A stretch of DNA of 64,000 bases. Origin: Niabella beijingensis. GTDB taxonomy: Bacteria; Bacteroidota; Bacteroidia; Chitinophagales; Chitinophagaceae. Each line of letters opens with the position of its first letter. The first letter of the stretch is position 1. The stretch spans positions 1,798,001 to 1,862,000 of the forward strand of contig NZ_JAIQDI010000001.1 in the NCBI RefSeq assembly GCF_020034665.1, given 5' to 3'. The notes under the pieces are model-generated. The model had not been told where the DNA came from. It ran no database searches and saw only the letters and a list, made by a program, of their open reading frames with translations. Position numbers and translations under genes: made by a program. Below are positions 23,149 through 32,123 of the stretch, piece by piece.

Positions 23149-23670
23149 ATGAAAACAATAATCCTATCCCTTGCATACATTGCAATTGCGGGTTGCGCCG
23201 TTGCGCAGTCCCGGTATTCCAGGGCTGTCGGCATCCGGATCAGTTCTCATACTGATTATGCCGCAGTAGCCGCCTCGTATAAATTTTATATTTCCGACCC
23301 CGGCGCCATTGAACTGAACGCGGGATTCGGGAGACGGAACCGTTACTCGATCTATGACGGTGAATACTGGTATACCACCGGTGTCTGCCTCTCGGGCGCT
23401 TATCAGCATCATTTTAAGATCACTGCGGTGGACGGTCTGAAATGGTTTGTGGGCGGAGGTTTGCTGATATTCAATTCTTTCTCCAAGCAAAACTATTATG
23501 ATGGTTTTGGTACCGGTATTTTGGCCACGGGCGGGATCGATTATCAGTTTCCGGCCATCCCATTGAACCTGTCTGCGGACTTCCGCCCGGTGCTTCATAT
23601 TGCAGCACCGTCGGGTTTTGGCACATTTCACGGGCACACGTTTGGCATTGCTGCACGTTATACTTTCTGA
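23149..23670 (+). CDS. Small outer-membrane beta-barrel-like protein, copy 2
   Basis: A 173-residue paralogue of the preceding barrel. Shared blocks include RAVGIRISSHTDYAAVAASYKFYI, DPGAIELNAGFGRRNRYSIYD, VDGLKWFVGGGLLIF and IPLNLSADFRPVLHIAAPSGF, ending in AARYTF. Signal peptide MKTIILSLAYIAIAGCAVAQ; the Cys is followed by AVAQS, so signal peptidase I cleavage is more likely than lipidation. ATG 23149 is chosen because the in-frame ATG 23101 would add 16 residues before the signal peptide. It converges with the LytTR gene 15 nt away. Confidence 0.8.
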   Translation: MKTIILSLAYIAIAGCAVAQSRYSRAVGIRISSHTDYAAVAASYKFYISDPGAIELNAGFGRRNRYSIYDGEYWYTTGVCLSGAYQHHFKITAVDGLKWFVGGGLLIFNSFSKQNYYDGFGTGILATGGIDYQFPAIPLNLSADFRPVLHIAAPSGFGTFHGHTFGIAARYTF

Positions 23671-23685
23671 CAGGGAGGCCGGTTT

Positions 23686-24570
23686 TCAGCCCTTTTCGGC
23701 AAGCAGTTGTTTAAATGCCGCCACATTCGAACGGGCTACAACAACAGGCGGCAGTTCAGGGTGCAATACAACCTGGTATCCGGCGGCATTGCCCTGCACC
23801 TGCATTATTTTATCAAGGTTGATAATAAAGGATCTGTGACAACGGAAAAGATGGCTGATATCCGCATTTGCCTGTGCAAAATCGTTCAACGTACTTCTTA
23901 CGGTATGGGTCTGCACCCGGTTATTTGCAACAAACTGTATCAGCAGGTTATTGCCTTTTGATTCGGCGAACAAAAAATCATCCACCCCGACAGGGTGCTC
24001 CAGTCTGGGAATATTTAAATAGCCGGTTCCTGTTTTCCGGCCGGCGTCTTCCTGTTTCAGCATCTGCAGCTCTTTTAGTTGCTCGTTAAACGCTGCAACC
24101 GCCTTCAGATGATGCCTCAATAAATAATTGTGCCGTCCGAAAGTAGCGATGATGTACGGCAGGATACCAATGGCAATAGCCAGGAAAAAAGACCGGGCAA
24201 AACCCGTGTCTTCCGGCGCCAGCGTTCCCCGGAAATGGTTGATGAGCCAGATGGTAATGCCAATACTGAAGAACTGGTAGCCCATTACGATCAGTTCCTT
24301 TCCCAGGGTCCAGCTTTCCGCCCGGAACCAATCCCGGAATAGCAGCAGCCATAAGGCATTCAGGCTCATCGCCAGAAAAGCGCCCCCGGCATACACGGCA
24401 GCTGTTATATAAGCATTCCCTTCTATATTTCGTTCGCCGATCTTAAACGGTTGCAGAATGCTTAATATTAAAAAAACAACCAAGACGATACCCAATACCG
24501 TGCGGAAATAAATACGCAGGTCTCCATATCCCGGGTGTGGTTGCTTTAAGGTATTGATCAGCCTGTTCAA
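23686..24570 (-). CDS. Membrane-anchored LytTR-family transcriptional regulator
   Basis: A 294-residue protein. Four membrane helices occupy about 20-150 (VLGIVLVVFLILSILQPF, AAVYAGGAFLAMSLNALWLLLF, ELIVMGYQFFSIGITIWLI, FFLAIAIGILPYIIATF). A short coiled region with FNEQLKELQMLKQ leads to a LytTR domain (about 195-290): FLFAESKGNNLLIQFV, VRSTLNDF, HLFRCHRSFIINLDKIMQVQG. LytTR domains bind direct-repeat DNA. With no receiver domain, the membrane part probably senses the signal itself. Three 20-bp-spaced repeats lie 80-130 nt upstream and may be its binding sites. The convergent barrel genes are possible targets (inference). Confidence 0.9.
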   Translation of the reverse strand: MNRLINTLKQPHPGYGDLRIYFRTVLGIVLVVFLILSILQPFKIGERNIEGNAYITAAVYAGGAFLAMSLNALWLLLFRDWFRAESWTLGKELIVMGYQFFSIGITIWLINHFRGTLAPEDTGFARSFFLAIAIGILPYIIATFGRHNYLLRHHLKAVAAFNEQLKELQMLKQEDAGRKTGTGYLNIPRLEHPVGVDDFLFAESKGNNLLIQFVANNRVQTHTVRSTLNDFAQANADISHLFRCHRSFIINLDKIMQVQGNAAGYQVVLHPELPPVVVARSNVAAFKQLLAEKG

Positions 24571-24649
24571 AAATGTGCTTTACCAACGAAAATAATATTT
24601 TTTACGGCCAAAATATCCCGCACAACCATAAAAACCGCCCTGAAGTTCA

Positions 24650-24702
24650 TCACAGCAGCCTGTACTTCGTCACAACAACCTGCTGTCTGTCACAAACCCT
24701 TG
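24650..24702. repeat. Three 20-bp-period direct repeats upstream of LytTR gene
   Basis: TCACAGCAGCCTG (24650), TCACAACAACCTG (24670) and TCACAAACCCTTG (24690) start exactly 20 bp apart. They lie between the divergent LytTR gene and the lipoprotein gene at 24809. The spacing of about two helical turns puts the copies on one DNA face, as in known LytTR/AgrA-type sites; on the minus strand two copies contain a GTT core. Confidence 0.65.
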
Positions 24703-24808
24703 TTATCCATCCGCAAAACAGCGCAATCGCCGATTTAGATCTTATCATTGCAGGGTCGATCTGCCGGGCTTTTAGTTCCGGCTTTTGAAAAACCCTAAAC
24801 ACTCGTAT

Positions 24809-25285
24809 ATGAAAAAAATCACTTATCCGCTTCTTTTGGTAATGATTGCAGTTACCGTTTTCAATTGTACTAAAAACAGGCAGGAGATCAGCACCCCTGA
24901 TGCATTAACCGGCCTGTGGTCGGAGACCTCGCTTCACTACAAGGCCTATAAAGGAACGCAGGTTATAGAAGAATATACCGAAGCCACCGCAGGTGATGAA
25001 CAGATAACGATACAGTTTTTTGAAGATGGCCGTTTTGAAACCTATGAGCGCAGTCTGGAGGATGGGAAATGGGAAGTAACATGGCATGCCAGGGGAACTT
25101 ACATTTACACCCCCGGTACCGGAAGCCTTATTCTGGAAAACGCGGAAGCCGGGGAACATACCGAAGCAACCGTGCTGACCCTTTCCGGTCAGCAACTGGT
25201 CTTTTCGCAAACAGCGTCACCGGCATCCAATAATGCTGAAGCAGATAAAGAAACGTTCACTTTTGATTTTAAAAGGGTACCCTGA
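24809..25285 (+). CDS. Lipocalin-like lipoprotein, unknown function
   Basis: A 158-residue lipoprotein (lipobox TVFNC). The mature sequence resembles the small lipocalin-like domains of Bacteroidota: LTGLWSETSLHYKAYKGTQVIEEY, ITIQFFEDGRFETYERS, GKWEVTWHARGTYIY and LILENAEAGEHTEATVLTLSGQQLVF. ATG 24809 gives a proper lipoprotein signal; an in-frame TTG 24 nt upstream adds only polar residues. It is divergent from the LytTR regulator and could belong to its regulon. Ligand and role are unknown. Confidence 0.8.
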   Translation: MKKITYPLLLVMIAVTVFNCTKNRQEISTPDALTGLWSETSLHYKAYKGTQVIEEYTEATAGDEQITIQFFEDGRFETYERSLEDGKWEVTWHARGTYIYTPGTGSLILENAEAGEHTEATVLTLSGQQLVFSQTASPASNNAEADKETFTFDFKRVP

Positions 25286-25539
25286 ACCCACAGGATCCGT
25301 AATACAAAAACCGGGGGTCTTTTTACTGATCGTTGCCCGGAACTCATCCGGCAGGAACGGGTCCTGCGGCATATCGGCTCCGGTGCTGTAACGCTTTGTG
25401 TAAAAACGTAAAAGAAGGGAATGGCGCTCCGGAAATCCTCCCTCAAGGCAGATCCGGACCCGGGCAGCCGTTCTGGTATGCATAAATTTAAAACACAGAA
25501 TCACGAAAATCCCCGCACAAGCTTTACTTTTGGGACTTT
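25286..25539. other. Intergenic region before lipid-module operon
   Basis: No supported gene. Overlapping minus-strand reading frames here have no recognisable domains. It holds the -7 element of the downstream operon. Confidence 0.6.
25525..25532 (+). promoter_or_regulatory. -7 element (TACTTTTG) for four-gene lipid-module operon
   Basis: TACTTTTG ends 7 nt before the GTG start of the GT2 gene, implying a very short leader. It supports GTG 25540 as the start since no upstream codon could be transcribed. No -33 TTG was identified. Confidence 0.5.
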
Positions 25540-26769
25540 GTGAAACCAGATTTTCCTTCAACTGTTGCCGGTTCCCCGGAGCGCTTCTCGGCACTGGAAG
25601 TATGTGTTATTATTCCCACCTATAATAATGCCGCCAGTATCGGGGACGTGATCACCGGTGTGCTTCGTTTTACTACCAGTATCATCGTGGTAAACGACGG
25701 TTCCACAGATTCCACAACAGCAGTTTTGAATGCATTTCCCGGCATCACGGTAGTATCCTATATGCCCAATAAAGGCAAGGGGGTCGCCTTACGTACCGGT
25801 TTCAGGAAAGCGCTGGAGATGGGTTATAAATATGCCATTACCATCGATTCGGACGGACAGCATTTTGCAAAGGATCTGCCCCTGTTCCTTGATAAGCTGG
25901 AGCAGGAAAGTCCGGCGCTGATCATGGGCAGCCGGAATATGGAGCAAACCGCCAATGTGCCCGGCAAAAGCAGCTTCGGTCATAAATTTTCCAACTTCTG
26001 GTTCAAGGTAGAAACAGGGATCAGCTGCCCGGATACACAGACCGGGTACCGCCTGTATCCTTTGGAGCCGATCGGCCGGATGCGCCTTTTTACCCGTAAA
26101 TACGAACTCGAAATAGAAGTGATCGTGCGGCTGGCCTGGGCCGGCGTTCCTGTAACCTGGGTGCCCATTACGGTTTATTACCCGCCTAAAGAGGAACGGA
26201 TCACACATTTCAGACCCTTTAAGGACTTCAGCCGTATCAGTGTGTTGAATACTGTTCTGGTACTGATCACATTCCTGTACATCAAGCCACGTGATTTTTT
26301 CCGGTGGCTCTTTACAAAAAAAAACTGGAAACAGGAGCTCCGGCAGCGGCTGATCAATACAAATGAATCCACCGTTACCAAAGCCAATTCCATGGCATTT
26401 GGTGCCTTTATGGGCATTATCCCTATATGGGGCTTTCAGCTGCTGGTAGGTATACCATTGGCGCATTTTATGCGGATGAACAAAGCCTTGTTCATCCTTG
26501 CAGCCAATATCAGCATCCCCCCCATGATCCCGCTGATCGTATTTCTCAGTTACAAGATGGGCAAGCCCCTGATGCGGGGAAGGGCAATGGAACTGTCGTT
26601 CAACAAGCAACTTACATTAAAAGATATCAGTCAGAACCTGGAACAATATCTTTATGGCAGCATCCTTCTTGCGGTACTGGCCGCACTGTTATTTTGGATC
26701 CTTACTTTTTTTATTTTAAAACTCACCAGGAAACAAAAAACATCCCTGGCCAATTCAAATCCGGAATAA
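25540..26769 (+). CDS. GT2 glycosyltransferase with C-terminal DUF2062 membrane domain
   Basis: A 409-residue protein starting at GTG. Residues about 20-250 form a GT-A fold of the dolichyl-phosphate-mannose-synthase type: VCVIIPTYNNAASIGDVI, VVNDGSTDSTTAVL, the DxD-like TIDSDGQH, and SCPDTQTGYRLYP. Residues about 285-400 form the DUF2062 membrane domain (SMAFGAFMGIIPIWGFQLLVGIPLAHFMRMN, ANISIPPMIPLIVFLSYKMG). It likely transfers a sugar onto a lipid carrier at the inner membrane. Very similar GT2-DUF2062 genes occur in aryl polyene and flexirubin loci, where they sit with MMPL exporters. It is the first of four co-directional genes, 10 nt from the next. Confidence 0.88.
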   Translation: MKPDFPSTVAGSPERFSALEVCVIIPTYNNAASIGDVITGVLRFTTSIIVVNDGSTDSTTAVLNAFPGITVVSYMPNKGKGVALRTGFRKALEMGYKYAITIDSDGQHFAKDLPLFLDKLEQESPALIMGSRNMEQTANVPGKSSFGHKFSNFWFKVETGISCPDTQTGYRLYPLEPIGRMRLFTRKYELEIEVIVRLAWAGVPVTWVPITVYYPPKEERITHFRPFKDFSRISVLNTVLVLITFLYIKPRDFFRWLFTKKNWKQELRQRLINTNESTVTKANSMAFGAFMGIIPIWGFQLLVGIPLAHFMRMNKALFILAANISIPPMIPLIVFLSYKMGKPLMRGRAMELSFNKQLTLKDISQNLEQYLYGSILLAVLAALLFWILTFFILKLTRKQKTSLANSNPE

Positions 26770-26779
26770 CCGCGCGGGC

Positions 26780-29700
26780 ATGCAACAGTTTTTTATTTCC
26801 ATATATGATTTTTTAAAACCCAGGAAGGGACTGCTTTATACGCTGTTCCTTATCACGTTTCTTTTATTTCTTCTTTTGGCTTCCCGCATCACGTTTATAG
26901 AAGATGTCTATGCGATCATTCCCAAGGATAAAAAGACGGAGAAGGTTACGCAGCTTTTTGGAAATTCAAAATTTGCCGATAAACTGACGGTAATGGTGTC
27001 CTTAAAAGACACCTCAAAAACAGCGCCGGACAGCCTCGCAGCCTTTACCGACGCCCTGGCCGGTGCATTGGAAAACAACACCGCTCCTTATATCAAAAAC
27101 ATACGGTATAAGGTTGAGGACGATTTCACCATGGAACTGTTCCAGACCATCCAGGACCATCTTCCTGTTTTTTTATCGGAAAGCGATTACCGGAAAATGG
27201 ATACGCTGATCCAGCCGGCCACCTTGAAAACCACCCTGGAAAACGACATCCGGCTGCTGAGCAGTCCGACGGGCTTTGCCCTTACCAATATCATCAGCAA
27301 TGATCCCAGCGGCATTTCCTTTCTTGCGTTAAAAAAACTGCAGGAGCTGCAGGTGGACGACAATTTTGAATTGTACAGCAACCATATCATCACCCGGGAT
27401 CAGAAAACCATGCTGGTGCTGATCACGCCCGGGTTTCCTGCCGGTAATACGGGCAGGAACAAATGGCTTTTTGAGACGCTTCGCCACACCATCGATTCAC
27501 TCGGGCAGCATTATCCGCTGGTACAGGCACAGTATTTTGGTGGTGCACTTGTTTCCGAAGGGAATGCCGCACAACTGAAAAAAGATACACAGCTCACGCT
27601 AACCATCACCGTTCTTTTCCTGGTCTTTTTTATCAGCATTTATTTTAAAAAGAAACGCGCACCGGTGCTGATCCTGGTGCCCGTGATTTACGGAGCGGCA
27701 TTTGCTCTCGGTATGATCAGTCTGCTCAAAGGCAGCATCTCGGTTATTGCCCTGGGCACCGGTTCTATTGTGCTGGGGATCGTGGTCAATTATTCCCTGC
27801 ATGTTTTCAACCATTTCCGGCATACGGGCAATATGCGGCAGGTGATCAGGGACCTTTCGTTTCCGCTTACCATCGGCAGCTTCACCACCATCGCCGGGTT
27901 TCTTACCCTGCAATATGCCGCTTCCGATATGCTGAAGGACCTGGGGCTTTTCGCCGGTCTTAGTCTGATCGGTGCTGTTGTCTGCTCCCTCATCTTCCTG
28001 CCGCATTTCATCGGAACAGCCACAACACAGGACCATCACCAGTCTTCCTGGATCGACCGGATCGCCGACTTCCGGCCGGAATCGAACCGCTGGCTGATCG
28101 GAGGCATCCTGCTGCTGACCATCGTATTTGCTTTTTTTGCCCGGAACGTACAGTTTGAACCGGACATGATGGAGCTGAACTATATGTCTGCCGAAGTCAA
28201 ACAATCCGAACAGCAACTGCACCGTATCAGCGGCGCGGCGCTAAAATCGGTATACCTGGTAACGGAAGGCCATGATCTGGATGAGGCCCTCCGGAAAAAT
28301 GAACGGCTGCAGGAACGCATCGACCGGTTCCGGTCGGAAGGCGCCATCAGCAGTACTGCCGGTGCCGGTGCACTTTTTTTGTCGGACTCGCTGCAGCAGG
28401 CCCGCATTGCCCGCTGGAACCGTTATTGGACAGCTGAAAAGAAAACAAAACTATTGGCGGATATAAAAGCACAGGGCGTACCGCTTGGATTTAAAACAGA
28501 TGCCTTCGGGTCCTTTGAGCAGTTGCTCGGCACCGACTTTAAAACAGTAGATACCGCGCAGCTTTCAGCGATCCGCAAAAGCTACCTGGACGATTATATA
28601 ACGGAAACACCCGGCCATGCGACGGTGGTCACCCTGCTGAAAGTTCCCGATGCTTTTAAAAAGAACGTCATCCATGAGCTGGAAGCCGGTAATACAGCGA
28701 TCGTGCTGGACCGTCAGTATCTTACCGCAAGACTGACACAAATGGTAAACGAAGATTTCAACCGGATCGCCTGGATCGTTTCCATACTGGTGGCCGTGGT
28801 CCTGTTCCTCACCTTCGGACGTATTGAGCTGATGCTGATGGCATTCATCCCCATGCTCATCAGCTGGGTCTGGATCCTTGGGATCATGGGAATGGCGGGC
28901 ATCAAATTCAACCTGGTGAATATCATCGTATCCACCCTGATCTTCGGGCTGGGAGATGATTACAGCCTGTTTGTTATGGATGGTTTATTATCCGAATACA
29001 AGACGGGGAAAAAACTACTGGGTTCCTATAAATCCTCCATCATCATCTCTGCCATTACCACCGTTGCCGGACTGGGGGTACTGGTTTTTGCAAAACACCC
29101 CGCATTGCGCTCCATTGCTTTTATTTCAGTAACAGGTATTATCTGCGTGGTACTGATGGCTCAGGTACTGATCCCGTTCTTTTTTTCGCTGCTGATAAAA
29201 AGCCGTGTCAAAAAACACTTCCATCCCTGGACCCTGTGGAGCTGGCACCGCTCCTCGTTCTCCTTCGTTTACTTTGCATCCACCAGTGTCTTATTGACCC
29301 TTGTGGGGCTTTTCCTGGTAAGATTGAACCCTTTCAACCGGAAAAAAGGAAAATACCTTTACCACATCCTGCTTTCAAAATTTTGCATGTCCGTGCTCTA
29401 CATCATGGGCAATTTCCGGAAGAAGATCATCAATCCGGACAATGAAAAATTCACCAAACCGGCGGTGGTCATTGCCAACCATCAATCCTTTTTAGACATT
29501 CTGAAGATGGCCATGCTGAACCCAAGACTCATCCTGCTCACCAATCAATGGGTATGGAAATCGCCGGTCTTTGGCTGGGCCATCCGTATGGCTGATTTTT
29601 ATCCGGTAGCGAACGGGATCGAGAACAGCGTGCCGCTTCTGAAGCAGCTTGTGGATGAGGGTTACTCGATCGTTGTTTTTCCGGAAGGAACACGAAGTAC

Positions 29701-30631
29701 CCGTCCGCCCATAAAGCGGTTTCACAAAGGCGCTTTCTTCCTGGCCGAAAAGTTACAACTGGATATTGTACCCGTATTACTGCACGGATTGGGATATACC
29801 ATGACAAAGGGCGACTATCTTCTTAAGAACGGTCCGGTAACTGCCGCGTATTTACCTAGGATCAGGGCGACCGATACCAGCTGGGGCACGAATTACCAGG
29901 AACGTACCAAAGCGGTTTCGCGGTATTTTAAAGAACAGCACCTGCAGCTGACCCGTGAGCTGGAGCAACCGAAATATTTTAAAGAGCACCTCTTTTTTAA
30001 TTATATCTATAAGGGACCGGTACTGGAATGGTACCTGAAGATCAAACTGAAACTTGAAAATTATTACCAGCCTTTTCATGAACTGATGCCCGCTTCGGGC
30101 AACATCCTGGATCTCGGTTGCGGATATGGCTTTATGAGTTATATCCTGTACTGGAGCAGCCAGGAACAACGGCGCCTTACCGGCGTGGATTATGATGAAG
30201 AGAAGATTGCTACGGCCGCGCATTGTTTCAGCAGGACGGAGGAGGTCCGGTTCGTTCATGCAGACATCACCCGATTTGTATTTGAAACCTACGACGGGAT
30301 CATCATCAGTGATGTGCTGCACTACCTGCAACCCGAGCAACAGGTGGCCGTGATGGAAAAGGCCATCCGCAGTCTGAGACCTGGTGGGGTGCTGGTCATC
30401 CGCGAGGGTGATAAGGACCTGAAGGAGAAACATAAGGGAACGAGGCTGACCGAATTTTTTTCCACCAAAGTGTTTTCCTTCAACAAAACCGCCAATGAGC
30501 TTTATTTCCTGTCGGGGCAACTGATCGAACAACTGGCCATACAGCACCAGCTTTCTTTTGAAAGGATCGATCAGACGAAGTACACCTCGAACGTGATCTG
30601 GGTACTGCGAAAAGAAACGGACAATGTTTGA
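26780..30631 (+). CDS. MMPL/RND lipid exporter fused to PlsC acyltransferase and SAM methyltransferase
   Basis: A 1283-residue three-part protein. Residues about 15-850 form an MMPL-type RND transporter: one N-terminal helix, a large periplasmic region, a helix cluster (about 270-420), a second periplasmic region and a second cluster (about 660-830; NIIVSTLIFGLGDDYSLFVMDG). Residues about 890-1070 form a lysophospholipid-acyltransferase domain with NHQSFLD (near 900) and FPEGTRS (near 967). Residues about 1095-1283 form a class I methyltransferase (DLGCGYGF near 1110, VDYDEEKI, HADITRF). It probably acylates or methylates a lipid and moves it out of the inner membrane. It overlaps the next gene by 8 nt. 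Confidence 0.9.
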   Translation: MQQFFISIYDFLKPRKGLLYTLFLITFLLFLLLASRITFIEDVYAIIPKDKKTEKVTQLFGNSKFADKLTVMVSLKDTSKTAPDSLAAFTDALAGALENNTAPYIKNIRYKVEDDFTMELFQTIQDHLPVFLSESDYRKMDTLIQPATLKTTLENDIRLLSSPTGFALTNIISNDPSGISFLALKKLQELQVDDNFELYSNHIITRDQKTMLVLITPGFPAGNTGRNKWLFETLRHTIDSLGQHYPLVQAQYFGGALVSEGNAAQLKKDTQLTLTITVLFLVFFISIYFKKKRAPVLILVPVIYGAAFALGMISLLKGSISVIALGTGSIVLGIVVNYSLHVFNHFRHTGNMRQVIRDLSFPLTIGSFTTIAGFLTLQYAASDMLKDLGLFAGLSLIGAVVCSLIFLPHFIGTATTQDHHQSSWIDRIADFRPESNRWLIGGILLLTIVFAFFARNVQFEPDMMELNYMSAEVKQSEQQLHRISGAALKSVYLVTEGHDLDEALRKNERLQERIDRFRSEGAISSTAGAGALFLSDSLQQARIARWNRYWTAEKKTKLLADIKAQGVPLGFKTDAFGSFEQLLGTDFKTVDTAQLSAIRKSYLDDYITETPGHATVVTLLKVPDAFKKNVIHELEAGNTAIVLDRQYLTARLTQMVNEDFNRIAWIVSILVAVVLFLTFGRIELMLMAFIPMLISWVWILGIMGMAGIKFNLVNIIVSTLIFGLGDDYSLFVMDGLLSEYKTGKKLLGSYKSSIIISAITTVAGLGVLVFAKHPALRSIAFISVTGIICVVLMAQVLIPFFFSLLIKSRVKKHFHPWTLWSWHRSSFSFVYFASTSVLLTLVGLFLVRLNPFNRKKGKYLYHILLSKFCMSVLYIMGNFRKKIINPDNEKFTKPAVVIANHQSFLDILKMAMLNPRLILLTNQWVWKSPVFGWAIRMADFYPVANGIENSVPLLKQLVDEGYSIVVFPEGTRSTRPPIKRFHKGAFFLAEKLQLDIVPVLLHGLGYTMTKGDYLLKNGPVTAAYLPRIRATDTSWGTNYQERTKAVSRYFKEQHLQLTRELEQPKYFKEHLFFNYIYKGPVLEWYLKIKLKLENYYQPFHELMPASGNILDLGCGYGFMSYILYWSSQEQRRLTGVDYDEEKIATAAHCFSRTEEVRFVHADITRFVFETYDGIIISDVLHYLQPEQQVAVMEKAIRSLRPGGVLVIREGDKDLKEKHKGTRLTEFFSTKVFSFNKTANELYFLSGQLIEQLAIQHQLSFERIDQTKYTSNVIWVLRKETDNV

Positions 30632-32123
30632 CACCCTTATCATAGGAAGCGGACTGGGCGGCCTTTTGTGTGGCAGCATCCTTGCAAAGCAGGGGCATAA
30701 GGTTTGTGTGATCGAAAAGAACAAACAACTCGGCGGCAACCTGCAGACCTTTTCAAGAAATAAACAGCTTTTTGATACCGGGGTTCACTATATCGGCGGA
30801 CTGGACAAGGGCCAGAACCTGCACCAGATCTTCAAATACGTAGGGATCATGGACCGGTTGCGGATAGAAAAAATGGACACGGATTTTGATCATATCCTCA
30901 TCGGGAATGACCCGAAGACCTATGTTCAGAGCCAGGGCTACGGATCCTTTATAAAGAACCTGGTAGCCGACTTTCCGGAAGAAGAAACGGCCATCACCCG
31001 CTATTGCGACCTGGTTAAAGAAGTATGCAGCAGGTTTCCATTGTATCATTTAACGCTGGACGATACCATCTCGAAAGATGCCGTGCTCGGCCTCAGCGCC
31101 AAAGAGACCATCAGCGCCCTCACTTCCAATAAAAAATTACAGGCGGTGCTGGCGGGCAATAACCTGCTCTATTCCGGTGTGGCAGAGAAAACACCGTTTC
31201 ATGTACATGCCCTGATCGTGAACAGCTATATCGAAAGCAGCTGGAAATGCATTGACGGCGGCTCACAGATCGCCAAATTGCTGGCCGCTGAAATACGGAA
31301 ACACCAGGGCACCATCATCCGCAACTGTGCCGTTGAAAAAATCGTGGAGACCGGTGGCATTATTTCACATGTGGAAACGGAAGACGGTCAGGTTATCTGC
31401 GCCCGGCATTTTATTTCCAATATCAGTCCGGCGGAAACACTGAACAGGACCAGCTCTCATCTGTTAAAAGCTGCTTACCGCAACCGCATCAGCAGTCAGC
31501 CCAATACCGTGGCGTCTTTTTCACTATACGGCGTGCTGGAGCCGGGAACCATTGCCTGCCCCAACCACAATTATTATTTCCATAAAGAAGGGGCATTATG
31601 GCATCTGAATGATTATACGGAGCAGAACTGGCCCCTGGGCTACGGGCTGTATTTTTCACCCGACCGGAAGAACAAAAAATTTGCCGCTGCGGTTTCCATT
31701 TTAACACCGATGCGCTCCGGTGATGTAAAGCAATGGGAAAATACCTATAACCGGGTGGGAAAAGAAAAAGAACGCGGCCGGTCCTATGAACGATTTAAAC
31801 AATCCAGGATCAACCAGCTGCTGGATCTTGTAAAAGAGCGGTTCCCGGAACTGGTAGCACATATCCGGCACAGTTATGCAGCCACCCCGCTTACCAACCG
31901 GGATTATATCGGCAGTGAAGACGGCAGTATGTACGGCATTCAAAAAGACTTTAACGACCCGTTGAAAACGGTCATCAGCCCCCGCACCAAGCTCCCGAAC
32001 TTGTTTTTAACAGGACAAAACCTCAATTTACATGGAATTTTGGGAACTTCGCTCAGTGCGGTACTCACCTGTACCTTGTTGCTAAACGACAACACACTGG
32101 TTGATAAAATAAGAAATGCTTAA
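30624..32123 (+). CDS. CrtI/carotenoid-isomerase-like FAD-dependent oxidoreductase
   Basis: A 499-residue flavoprotein. The FAD-binding Rossmann motif is at residues 4-40 (IIGSGLGGLLCGSILAKQGH, then VIEKNKQLGGNLQTF). The C-terminal family motif is LPNLFLTGQNLNLHGILGTSL. It belongs to the phytoene desaturase / carotene isomerase / retinol saturase superfamily, whose members desaturate, isomerise or reduce conjugated chains. No carotenoid genes (CrtB, CrtY) are nearby, so a polyene or unsaturated lipid substrate handled by this operon is the likely target (inference). The start overlaps the previous stop by 8 nt and the gene overlaps the next by 8 nt, so translation is coupled. Confidence 0.88.
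   Translation: MFDTLIIGSGLGGLLCGSILAKQGHKVCVIEKNKQLGGNLQTFSRNKQLFDTGVHYIGGLDKGQNLHQIFKYVGIMDRLRIEKMDTDFDHILIGNDPKTYVQSQGYGSFIKNLVADFPEEETAITRYCDLVKEVCSRFPLYHLTLDDTISKDAVLGLSAKETISALTSNKKLQAVLAGNNLLYSGVAEKTPFHVHALIVNSYIESSWKCIDGGSQIAKLLAAEIRKHQGTIIRNCAVEKIVETGGIISHVETEDGQVICARHFISNISPAETLNRTSSHLLKAAYRNRISSQPNTVASFSLYGVLEPGTIACPNHNYYFHKEGALWHLNDYTEQNWPLGYGLYFSPDRKNKKFAAAVSILTPMRSGDVKQWENTYNRVGKEKERGRSYERFKQSRINQLLDLVKERFPELVAHIRHSYAATPLTNRDYIGSEDGSMYGIQKDFNDPLKTVISPRTKLPNLFLTGQNLNLHGILGTSLSAVLTCTLLLNDNTLVDKIRNA

Noticed and set aside
25217..25594. Minus-strand reading frame over the gap before the GT2 gene
   Set aside because: It overlaps both a lipoprotein end and the GT2 start and promoter; no conserved domain seen.
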